Shown here: in pieces, positions 1 to 5,951 of the stretch | Position numbering within the stretch: the stretch's first letter is position 1 | Layout of the letters: every line of letters begins with the position of its first letter | Source: Ardenticatenales bacterium | GTDB taxonomy: Bacteria; Chloroflexota; Anaerolineae; Promineifilales; UBA4811 | Length of the DNA stretch: 11,740 nt | Assembly: GCA_013139935.1 (NCBI GenBank) | Contig: WSZX01000326.1 | Location: 1-11,740, forward strand | Direction: 5' to 3' | Program-made: the position numbers and the translations under genes | The notes under the pieces: model-generated | The model's database searches: none | The model's input: the letters and a program-made list of their open reading frames with translations, nothing else | What the model was told of the DNA's origin: nothing

Positions 1-116
1 CGGCGACAGTGGTGGAAGGGATGAGATTCGGACCCGAGTTCGGACACTCGGGCATGAGCGCTGCGTCACTGACGCGTCTGGACGGCCGCGAGAGTGGGAA
101 AAGGCAGAGTATGGAA

Positions 117-145
117 TTGCGTTTGCCTGCCGGGCATGCTACAAT
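117..145 (+). promoter_or_regulatory. Sigma70-type promoter giving a probable leaderless mRNA
   Basis: A -35 box TTGCGT (117-122), a 17-nt spacer and a -10 box TACAAT (140-145) preceded by TGC form a good housekeeping promoter. Only six bases separate the -10 box from the ATG at 152, so the expected transcription start falls on or beside the start codon. No Shine-Dalgarno sequence is present there. This suggests that the downstream gene is translated from a leaderless transcript. Inference from spacing only. Confidence 0.7.
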
Positions 146-151
146 TCGGTC

Positions 152-622
152 ATGAGTCGTTCACCTGAATCAACTCGTCTGACCTTAAATCTTAGCCTGG
201 GACTCTTGATTGGCGGCAGCGCCTGTGTGTTCATCTCAGTGGGGGCTGACGCTCTAGGTCTCGATCTGACGCCCGGATTCGGCCTGATGCAGATACTGGG
301 GCTGCTGGTTGGCATTACCATGATCACCGGAGCCGGCTTTGCGTTGGTGGTGCGGAGCCGGCCGCCCGGGCGCAAGGGGTCGTTGCTTGCCGACGTAGGG
401 GTGCGAATGGGATTGACTGGCCTGCTGGCCTGCTACGTTGCAGGCCTGGCCGACATGATTGGAGTGGGGACCCATCGGGGTCCAGGCTTTACACGGCCGT
501 TCCTTGGCCCTCTTCAGTTGGGCGGGTTTGCGATTGGCTTGCTGATCCTGGGTGTGGGGCTGATGATGTATTGGTTGGGCAATCGGGCCGAGACATCGGA
601 GCCAGGCAGTCCGGAAACGTAG
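152..622 (+). CDS. Small integral membrane protein of unknown function
   Basis: I do not recognise this family. The 156-residue product has about four hydrophobic segments (roughly residues 8-32, 46-67, 86-105 and 122-144), short polar ends and an Arg/Lys-rich loop near residues 68-75, so it should be a polytopic cytoplasmic membrane protein. No catalytic motif is visible. The ATG at 152 is chosen because a well-formed promoter ends just upstream. The same frame stays open leftward to the window edge, but that stretch is Arg-rich, unlike the membrane protein, and has no ribosome site, so an N-terminal extension is unlikely though not excluded. The next promoter begins two bases after the stop, so the gene appears monocistronic with no terminator of its own visible. 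Confidence 0.7.
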   Translation: MSRSPESTRLTLNLSLGLLIGGSACVFISVGADALGLDLTPGFGLMQILGLLVGITMITGAGFALVVRSRPPGRKGSLLADVGVRMGLTGLLACYVAGLADMIGVGTHRGPGFTRPFLGPLQLGGFAIGLLILGVGLMMYWLGNRAETSEPGSPET

Positions 623-623
623 T

Positions 624-652
624 TTGTGGTTTCGATGCGCTTTTGCTATAAT
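624..652 (+). promoter_or_regulatory. Promoter of the ribozyme-glnA transcript (extended -10)
   Basis: A perfect TATAAT (647-652) is preceded by TGC (644-646), giving an extended -10. TTGTGG at 624-629 is a partial -35 box with a 17-nt spacer. The transcript should start near 659 and run about 30 nt before the ribozyme cleavage site. The promoter directly abuts the stop codon of the upstream gene. Confidence 0.8.
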
Positions 653-684
653 CCCGCCATCACAATAACAACTGAATAGGGAAC

Positions 685-911
685 AGTAGCGCAAGGCCCT
701 TGTCTGGCACAAGGGTGACGAGGTGGAGGTTCCCACCCGAGCGGGTGGGCCGACTCTGTCGGAAAATCGAACGATCAGCGGATGCCTCCAGGGTTTGCCA
801 CGCCCCTAGCTGTTCCGCGTTGACTGAGCGATTGGACAAAACCCCTGGTAACAGGGTGGACAAAACCGATCGCAGTGGCCGTCGCTGGACGACGTTGCTA
901 AACGCGGAGCG
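685..911 (+). ncRNA. glmS-type self-cleaving riboswitch (glucosamine-6-phosphate ribozyme), enlarged
   Basis: The strand carries the conserved core of the glmS ribozyme in order. The cleavage site is TA^GCGC (cut expected between 688 and 689). P1 is CCCTTGT 697-703 with ACAAGGG 709-715, followed by TGACGAGG 716-723, whose G supplies the active-site guanine in known members. P2 is GGAGG 725-729 with CCTCC 785-789. The P2a strand begins ATCGA at 766 and leads into AGCGGATGCCTCC. P3 is AGGG 790-793 with CCCT 804-807. P4 is GCGATTGG 828-835 with CCGATCGC 866-873 and is capped by P4.1 (843-847 with 852-856, GTAA loop) and the conserved ACAAA. The diagnostic pseudoknot P3.1 is also present: loop GCCAC 797-801 with GTGGC 875-879. 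Known members bind glucosamine-6-phosphate and cleave, which destabilises the mRNA. Unusual additions are two hairpins inserted in P2 (732-749 and 750-762), a hairpin at 880-894, and a long helix pairing 812-821 with 901-910. The downstream gene is glnA, not glmS. Confidence 0.9.
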
Positions 912-931
912 TTCCCAAGATTTGTTTGTGT

Positions 932-963
932 AGGCACGCCTCCATGGCGTGCCTCTTTTTTTT
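932..963 (+). terminator. Intrinsic terminator or attenuator between the ribozyme and glnA
   Basis: AGGCACGCC (932-940) and GGCGTGCCT (946-954) form a perfect 9-bp stem with a five-base loop, followed by C and eight T (956-963). This is a strong Rho-independent terminator shape. The glnA ribosome site begins only three bases later, so no promoter fits between them. glnA must therefore be transcribed by read-through, which makes a regulated attenuator plausible. CACGCC in ribozyme P3 (799-804) repeats part of the 5' arm and could compete for the 3' arm. Confidence 0.88.
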
Positions 964-978
964 CCAAAGGAGTTCGAG

Positions 979-2313
979 ATGGACAAGGAGCAACTGCTGG
1001 AACAGGTCAAGGCAGACGGTGTCGTTTTGGTCAGCATGCAGTTCACCGACATTATGGGGGTGATCAAGAGCGTCACCATCCCGGTCGGCAGGCTGGCGGG
1101 CGCGCTGGAGGAAGGCGTCTGGTTTGACGGCTCCTCCATCCAGGGGTTCGCTCGCATCCAAGAGGCAGACATGTTCCTGGTACCAGATCCGAGTACCTAC
1201 CGCGTCCTCCCCTGGAGTAGCCAAGATCGGCTGCGTGCGCGAATCGTGTGCGGTGTGCACGGTCCAGATGGCGAACCATTCAAGGGAGGTCCGCGCGCGG
1301 TGCTCAAGAGAGCAGTGGCGCGAGCGGCGGAAATGGGGTTGGTATATCATTGCGGGCCGGAACTAGAGTTCTTTCTGTTCAACGACGATGGGCGGGGAGC
1401 GACCCAGCCGGTGCCCAATGACGTTGGAGGCTATTTCGACTTTTCTCCGCGCGACACGGCCCAGGTCGTGCGGTCAGACATTGTCAAGGCGCTGGAGGCA
1501 ATGGGCATGGAAGTGGAAGCATCCCATCATGAGGTGGCGGCCGGCCAGCACGAGATCGATTTCGCGTACTCAGATGCCGTGACTGCCGCCGATCACTCCG
1601 TTAGTTTCAAGTACACAGTCAAGGCGATCGCGGCTACCCATGACCTCTTTGCCACCTTTATGCCCAAACCGATCTTTGGCGTGAGTGGCTCTGGAATGCA
1701 CGTTCATCAAAGCCTATCGAGCCCCACGGGGGAGAACCTCTTTTATGACCCGCAAGGGCTGTTCGGGCTTTCCGAGATGGCGCTGCAGTTCATTGCCGGC
1801 CAACTCCAGCACGCCAGCGCGCTGGCGGCCGTGGTAGCTCCTACGGTCAATAGCTACAAGCGGCTGGTCCCGGGCTATGAGGCGCCCGTATATGTCTGCT
1901 GGGCGCAGGTAAACCGATCAGCCATGATCCGCATTCCACGCTCTGCTCTCGGCCGCGAGGACTCGGCGAGGGCGGAACTGCGCTGTCCCGATCCCAGTTG
2001 CAACCCCTACCTGGCATTCGCCGTTATGCTAGAGGCCGGGCTGGATGGAATACGCAACGGGCTGATGCCGCCGCCCCCGGTCACCGATGATGTATACGCG
2101 TACTCTCCGGCCGAGATGGCAGAACACAACATCACGACCCTGCCGGGCACTCTCGGGGATGCCCTGGCTGCTCTTGAGGCGGACAAGGTGATACGCGGCG
2201 CGCTGGGGGAGCATGTTTATGAGGTCTTCCACCGGGCCAAATCGGCCGAGTGGGACGAGTACCGCATTCAGGTGACAGACTGGGAGCGAGAGCGGTACCT
2301 AGAGATGCTCTGA
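979..2313 (+). CDS. glnA: Glutamine synthetase type I, alpha subgroup
   Basis: Makes glutamine from glutamate, ammonia and ATP in the cytoplasm, the entry point of nitrogen assimilation. The 444-residue product has the usual GSI-alpha length and a near-complete motif set: DGSSIQGF (50-57), the metal-binding GPELEFF (126-132), ASHHEVAAGQHEID (181-194), GSGMHVHQSL (237-246), the ATP/glutamate loop NSYKRLVPGYEAP (291-303) and a terminal WERERY. The adenylylation-site loop of GSI-beta enzymes is absent, so control by adenylylation is unlikely. R59 aligns with the feedback-inhibition arginine (R62) of the Bacillus subtilis enzyme and E301 with its glutamate flap. The ATG at 979 is preferred because AAAGGAG (966-972) sits six bases upstream. 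An earlier in-frame GTG at 949 lies inside the terminator stem. The long leader carries a glmS-type ribozyme and an attenuator-like terminator, which suggests control by amino-sugar status. Confidence 0.96.
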   Translation: MDKEQLLEQVKADGVVLVSMQFTDIMGVIKSVTIPVGRLAGALEEGVWFDGSSIQGFARIQEADMFLVPDPSTYRVLPWSSQDRLRARIVCGVHGPDGEPFKGGPRAVLKRAVARAAEMGLVYHCGPELEFFLFNDDGRGATQPVPNDVGGYFDFSPRDTAQVVRSDIVKALEAMGMEVEASHHEVAAGQHEIDFAYSDAVTAADHSVSFKYTVKAIAATHDLFATFMPKPIFGVSGSGMHVHQSLSSPTGENLFYDPQGLFGLSEMALQFIAGQLQHASALAAVVAPTVNSYKRLVPGYEAPVYVCWAQVNRSAMIRIPRSALGREDSARAELRCPDPSCNPYLAFAVMLEAGLDGIRNGLMPPPPVTDDVYAYSPAEMAEHNITTLPGTLGDALAALEADKVIRGALGEHVYEVFHRAKSAEWDEYRIQVTDWERERYLEML

Positions 2314-2334
2314 TGCGGGAACGGTGCTCTGCGC

Positions 2335-2395
2335 TTGGCCGGCCTGCGCGGCCAACGACGTTAGCGTGGAGAGGCAGGGTCTGTGGCCCCAGACC
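2335..2395 (+). other. Two hairpins after glnA, possible weak 3' end
   Basis: TTGGCCG (2335-2341) pairs with CGGCCAA (2349-2355), and GGTCTG (2378-2383) pairs with CAGACC (2390-2395). Neither has a T-run, so they are not classical intrinsic terminators. They may protect the glnA 3' end or mark Rho-type termination. The secD promoter lies about 60 bases further on. Confidence 0.35.
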
Positions 2396-2453
2396 GCCAG
2401 TTCGAGGCCGGGGGTGCTGCAGTGGAGGCTCGGCGCCCAACGCGCAATGCATG

Positions 2454-2462
2454 TGGTATAAT
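2454..2462 (+). promoter_or_regulatory. Extended -10 promoter of secDF
   Basis: TGGTATAAT is a perfect -10 hexamer (2457-2462) with an extended -10 TG. No convincing -35 box is found at 16-18 bases upstream. Transcription should begin near 2469, leaving a leader of about 68 nt before the secD ATG. Confidence 0.65.
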
Positions 2463-2471
2463 TCGCCGGTG

Positions 2472-2532
2472 TCGCCAGCCATTGGGCTGGCGATTCCACG
2501 TCCCCACAGGGGACAATCCCTGTGGAGGAGGG
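2472..2532 (+). promoter_or_regulatory. Structured secD leader with alternative hairpins next to the ribosome site
   Basis: A perfect 9-bp hairpin (2472-2480 with 2485-2493, ATTG loop) lies at the very 5' end of the predicted transcript. Behind it two exclusive hairpins can form. GTCCCC 2500-2505 can pair with GGGGAC 2509-2514, or CCACAGGG 2504-2511 can pair with CCCTGTGG 2518-2525. The second ends exactly against the Shine-Dalgarno core AGGAGG (2526-2531) and takes up its preceding GG. This could tune translation, but no ligand is suggested by the sequence. Confidence 0.5.
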
Positions 2533-2536
2533 ATCT

Positions 2537-3886
2537 ATGCAGCGTAGCTACCATACCGGACGTTGGCTCTTATTCATACTCTTTGTCGTTGCTGTGTCTG
2601 TGTGGGTCAACCTGCCCAGCACAACCGACGTGCTGGGCAGGCAGGTAGGTCTGCGGCAGGGATTGGACCTGCAGGGCGGGGTCCAGGTCTTGCTGGAGGC
2701 AGATCTGCCGCCCGGGCAAGAGGTTGATTCGCAGGACATGCGGGTTGCCCGCAACATCATTGAGAACCGGGTGAATGGCCTGGGGGTGACGGAACCGGTG
2801 GTTCAGCTTCAAGGCGACCGCCGGATCATCGTAGAGTTACCCGGCATCCAGGATCCGGATGAGGCGGTCAATACGATTCAGGCTACCGCCCTCCTTGAAT
2901 TCATTGCCGGGCATCGTAACCTGCAGACCGGAGATGTGGTGTATACCACGCATCAAGCCGGCAGCGCGGCCTACGACGGGGTGGATCCCGCTCTGACTTT
3001 TGTGCAATACGAGACGGTGATGACCGGAGAGGCGCTCAGAGACGCAGGTGTGGATCGTGACCAACTGGGCCAGTTCGCGGTGGCGTTCAGACTCAAGCCG
3101 GAGTGGGTTGACTTTTTCGAGCAATACACGGCCGCACACAAGGGCGAGTTCCTGACGATTGTGCTGGACAAACGAGTTATCTCCAACGCCATCATTCGGG
3201 ATGCGATCGGCGAAGCGGGAATCATCAGCGGTGGAGAAGGGGGGTTTGAGTACGAGGATGCCCAGCGCCTGGCTACGCAACTGCGATATGGCAGCTTGCC
3301 CGTCCCCCTCCGCGTCGAGGGGAATACCAGCATTGGACCGACTCTGGGGCAAGAATCGGTCAAGGCCAGCGTCCGGGCCGGAACGATCGGGGTCGCAATT
3401 GTATTGGCCTTTATGGTGATCTACTATCGGGGGCCCGGAGTCCTGGCAGCGCTGGCGCTGGTCATCTATGCGCTCATAAACCTGGCGTTGTACAAGTTCG
3501 TCCCGGTCACCCTCACCATGCCAGGGATCACCGGTTTTCTGCTCTCCACAGGCATGGCGGTGGATGCCAACATCCTGGTCTTTGAGCGGATGAAGGAGGA
3601 ACTACGTGATGGGCGGAGCCTGCGGGGCGCGATCGAGAACGCCTTTGGCCGTGCCTGGACGTCAATCCGGGACTCGAACCTCTCCACCCTGATTACCTGC
3701 GCCATTCTCTTTTACTTTGGCTCCAATTTCGGAGCCAATATGGTCAAGGGATTCGCGCTAACTCTGGCATTGGGGGTGATGATCAATATGTTCACTGCTA
3801 TCATAGTCACCCGAACCTTCATGCGGCTGGCAGTGGATTGGCTGGGTGGCTGGCTCAAGACGAATGAGTGGAGCCTGGGAATCTAG
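2537..3886 (+). CDS. secD: Protein translocase subunit SecD
   Basis: SecD works with SecF in the cytoplasmic membrane, using the proton gradient to help pull secreted proteins through SecYEG. The 449-residue product has an N-terminal membrane helix (about 10-26), the family signature QGLDLQGG (41-48), a large extracytoplasmic region with the P1-type base, and five C-terminal membrane helices from about residue 280. TGMAVDANILVFERMKEE begins at residue 338 and contains D343, which corresponds to the proton-relay aspartate known from Thermus SecDF. The ATG at 2537 is chosen because GGAGGAGGG (2524-2532) precedes it. An in-frame GTG at 2522 lies within the ribosome-site region. secF follows after 14 bases, so the two are co-transcribed. 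Length is at the short end of unfused SecD proteins but the protein looks complete. Confidence 0.96.
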   Translation: MQRSYHTGRWLLFILFVVAVSVWVNLPSTTDVLGRQVGLRQGLDLQGGVQVLLEADLPPGQEVDSQDMRVARNIIENRVNGLGVTEPVVQLQGDRRIIVELPGIQDPDEAVNTIQATALLEFIAGHRNLQTGDVVYTTHQAGSAAYDGVDPALTFVQYETVMTGEALRDAGVDRDQLGQFAVAFRLKPEWVDFFEQYTAAHKGEFLTIVLDKRVISNAIIRDAIGEAGIISGGEGGFEYEDAQRLATQLRYGSLPVPLRVEGNTSIGPTLGQESVKASVRAGTIGVAIVLAFMVIYYRGPGVLAALALVIYALINLALYKFVPVTLTMPGITGFLLSTGMAVDANILVFERMKEELRDGRSLRGAIENAFGRAWTSIRDSNLSTLITCAILFYFGSNFGANMVKGFALTLALGVMINMFTAIIVTRTFMRLAVDWLGGWLKTNEWSLGI

Positions 3887-3900
3887 GCAGGGAGTCGATT

Positions 3901-4824
3901 ATGTTTAGCATCGTTGAGAGGCGACGGTGGTTCTTTCGGCTGTCGGGGATGGTCATCCTGATTGGCATTGCCGCCATGGTTTATTCCGTGGTGACACTGG
4001 ATACCCACACTCCATTTCCGATGGGAGTGGACTTTCAGAGTGGCACCCGCTTTGTGCTCCGGTTCCGAGAGCCAATCAGCGAGGGTACAATTCGGGAGGT
4101 GTTTGCCCATTTTGACGTAAACAACCCCTCCGTCACCCGGTTGGGCGAAGAGGAAGACAACACCTGGCAGATTCGGTCCGAGTTCATGTCGGCCGACGAT
4201 TCCCAGGCGGTCAAGGCGGCACTGGCGTCCGAGGCCTCAATCGATGACAGCAAGACCGAAATCGACATCGTGAGCCCGACGGTGGGGGCAGAGGTGACCC
4301 GCGCGGCAGCTCTTGCTGTTTTCGTCGCTGCTGTGGCGATCCTTCTGTTTGTGGTCATCGCTTTCCGGCAGGTACCCAACGCCTTTCGCTACGGGGCCTG
4401 TGCGATCGCTGCCATGATGCATGACATCCTCGTCACTATGGGCTTTATGGCGATTGCAGGCCTGCTGATGGGGTGGGAAGCCGATGCTCTCTTTCTGACA
4501 GCCATGCTGACGGTGATTGGCTTTTCGGTGCAGGACACCATTGTCGTTTTTGACCGCATCCGGGAGAATATCCCCAAGCGGAAGAATGAGGCGTATGAGA
4601 CGATTGTCAATCGGAGCATTCTGGAGACGTTGCATCGATCGCTGGCAACGCAACTCAACGCCATTTTTGTGATGGTTGCGCTGCTCTTGTTCGGCGGTGC
4701 GTCCATTCAGCAATTCATTGCCGTGCTGCTGGTGGGCATGGTGTCCGGGACCTACAGTTCGATATTCAATGCGGTACCGCTGCTGGTTGCTTGGGAAAAG
4801 GGCGAGTTGCCGCTATTGGGATGA
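3901..4824 (+). CDS. secF: Protein translocase subunit SecF
   Basis: Partner of SecD in the membrane-embedded SecDF motor. The 307-residue product has a first membrane helix (about 13-32), the GVDFQSGT motif that corresponds to GxDFxGG of the family, a small extracytoplasmic domain, and five C-terminal helices. GFSVQDTIVVFDRIREN holds D212 and R219, in the positions of the conserved proton-pathway Asp and Arg of the SecF half. Most relatives have Asn where this protein has Gln before the Asp. The ATG at 3901 has AGGGAG (3889-3894) six bases upstream. An earlier in-frame ATG at 3868 lies inside the secD end and is less likely. No terminator is visible in the 161 bases after the stop. Confidence 0.95.
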   Translation: MFSIVERRRWFFRLSGMVILIGIAAMVYSVVTLDTHTPFPMGVDFQSGTRFVLRFREPISEGTIREVFAHFDVNNPSVTRLGEEEDNTWQIRSEFMSADDSQAVKAALASEASIDDSKTEIDIVSPTVGAEVTRAAALAVFVAAVAILLFVVIAFRQVPNAFRYGACAIAAMMHDILVTMGFMAIAGLLMGWEADALFLTAMLTVIGFSVQDTIVVFDRIRENIPKRKNEAYETIVNRSILETLHRSLATQLNAIFVMVALLLFGGASIQQFIAVLLVGMVSGTYSSIFNAVPLLVAWEKGELPLLG

Positions 4825-4985
4825 GCGGAACGGGCGGGCTGAGGAATGATGCGCGTGCCGTAGGTAGCGGCAGAGTGGAACAAAGCACTTGTTGAGGAAT
4901 AACCTCCCGTATTGAATGGTGATTCACGGATAGAGCGGTCACACAAGGACCAAGTTGTTTCTGAACAAGTACAAAGGGGATCGCG

Positions 4986-5951
4986 GTGCTGGCATTAGTG
5001 TTGGATGAGGGGCTTGATCTGATTTCTGAGTATCCCCGACCGACCCCGGGTCCCGAGGACGCGCTCATCCGGGTGCGATTAGCAGGTGTCTGTTCCACCG
5101 ACCTGGAAATTCTGCGAGGATATCGGCAATTCCGGGGAGTGTTGGGCCATGAGTTTGTTGGTACGGTGGTTGCCTGTGACCAGGGAGAATGGATCGGTCG
5201 GCGAGTGGTGGGGGATATCAACATAGGGTGCAACGAGTGTTCGCTCTGCCAGCAGGGCGTCTACACGCATTGCCGCTCGCGCACGGCCATTGGTATTCTA
5301 GGTCGCGACGGTGCTCTTGCCGAGTTTCTCACCCTGCCGCTGTCCAACCTGCTCCGAGTCCCGGATGATGTCCCGGATGAAGCAGCAGTGTTCACGGAAC
5401 CGCTGGCGGCCGCGCTACAGGTCCTTGGCCAGGTTGAAGTTGGTCCGGAGAACCGGGTCGCTGTCATTGGGGACGGCAAACTTGGCCTGTTAGTGGCGCA
5501 GGTCCTGGCGACCACCGGCGCAGAGGTGACAGTGATCGGCCGGCACCCAAAGAAGCTGGCGCTCGCGGCCGGGTGGGGGCTGTGCACCGCTCAGGGGCTG
5601 GACTCTGCTCTCCGCCAGAGTGAGCCCGGTACGTGGGATCTGGTGGCAGAGTGCACCGGCAATCCGGAGGGTCTGGCTGCTGGCCTGGAGCTGATACGCC
5701 CACTCGGGACGATCGTGCTCAAGAGCACGATTCACGGGCTGTCCAGCGTGGACCTCAATCGAGTGGTGGTGGACGAGATCAGGCTTGTGGGTAGCCGGTG
5801 CGGCCCGTATGGCACCGCCTTGCGGTGGTTGCAGGCTGGACGGGTGGACGTGACCTCGCTGATCGAAGCCCGCTACCCGCTGGCCGAGGGGGTGCGGGCG
5901 TTGGAACATGCCGGCCGGCGCGGCGTGTTAAAGGTGCTCGTCCAGCCGTAG
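4986..5951 (+). CDS. Zinc-dependent medium-chain alcohol/polyol dehydrogenase
   Basis: Medium-chain dehydrogenase/reductase that should oxidise an alcohol or sugar-type substrate with NAD(P). The substrate cannot be read from the sequence. The 321-residue product has the catalytic zinc ligands C36 (GVCSTD), H55-E56 (GHEF) and E138 (FTEPLA), the structural zinc cysteines C82, C85, C88 and C96, and a Rossmann loop GDGKLG (162-167). The second strand ends in IGRH (R186) rather than an acidic residue, which hints at NADP preference. It starts with GTG, supported by AAGGGGA (4974-4980) five bases upstream. The 161-base gap after secF has no clear promoter or terminator. It contains a distant inverted pair ACTTGTT (4887-4893) / AACAAGT (4964-4970) of unknown meaning. 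The 3' end overlaps the convergent kinase gene by 24 bases. Confidence 0.88.
   Translation: MLALVLDEGLDLISEYPRPTPGPEDALIRVRLAGVCSTDLEILRGYRQFRGVLGHEFVGTVVACDQGEWIGRRVVGDINIGCNECSLCQQGVYTHCRSRTAIGILGRDGALAEFLTLPLSNLLRVPDDVPDEAAVFTEPLAAALQVLGQVEVGPENRVAVIGDGKLGLLVAQVLATTGAEVTVIGRHPKKLALAAGWGLCTAQGLDSALRQSEPGTWDLVAECTGNPEGLAAGLELIRPLGTIVLKSTIHGLSSVDLNRVVVDEIRLVGSRCGPYGTALRWLQAGRVDVTSLIEARYPLAEGVRALEHAGRRGVLKVLVQP

Noticed and set aside
33..52. CCCGAG/CTCGGG hairpin with a TTCGGACA loop, resembling a tRNA T-arm
   Set aside because: The loop has eight bases and lacks the TTCRA pattern, and no acceptor, D-arm or anticodon arm is present around it. It is also not followed by a T-run, so it is not a terminator.
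254..736. 160-codon open frame antisense to the membrane protein
   Set aside because: It overlaps the well-supported + strand gene, its promoter region and part of the ribozyme. The translated sequence has no domain and looks like an opposite-strand shadow.
659..931. Considered 6S RNA, RNase P RNA, tmRNA or a glutamine riboswitch for the structured leader
   Set aside because: None of their conserved motifs is present, whereas the ordered glmS ribozyme core and its P3.1 pseudoknot fit closely.
700..933. Open frame of 77 codons on the + strand within the glnA leader
   Set aside because: It lies wholly within the structured ribozyme. Its Arg-rich sequence resembles no known protein, and base pairing explains the conservation of this stretch better.
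949..978. Upstream GTG start for glutamine synthetase
   Set aside because: It lies in the terminator stem and would add ten residues (mostly Pro/Phe/Lys) that are not part of the family. The ATG at 979 has a proper ribosome site.
660..1172. 170-codon open frame antisense to the ribozyme and glnA start
   Set aside because: Low-complexity Ser/Arg-rich translation that runs across the ribozyme, terminator and glnA, all better supported on the other strand.
4825..4985. Possible promoter before the dehydrogenase gene (TTGTTG ... TATTGA around 4889-4915)
   Set aside because: The spacer is only about 15 bases and the -10 match is poor. The gene may be read through from secDF instead.
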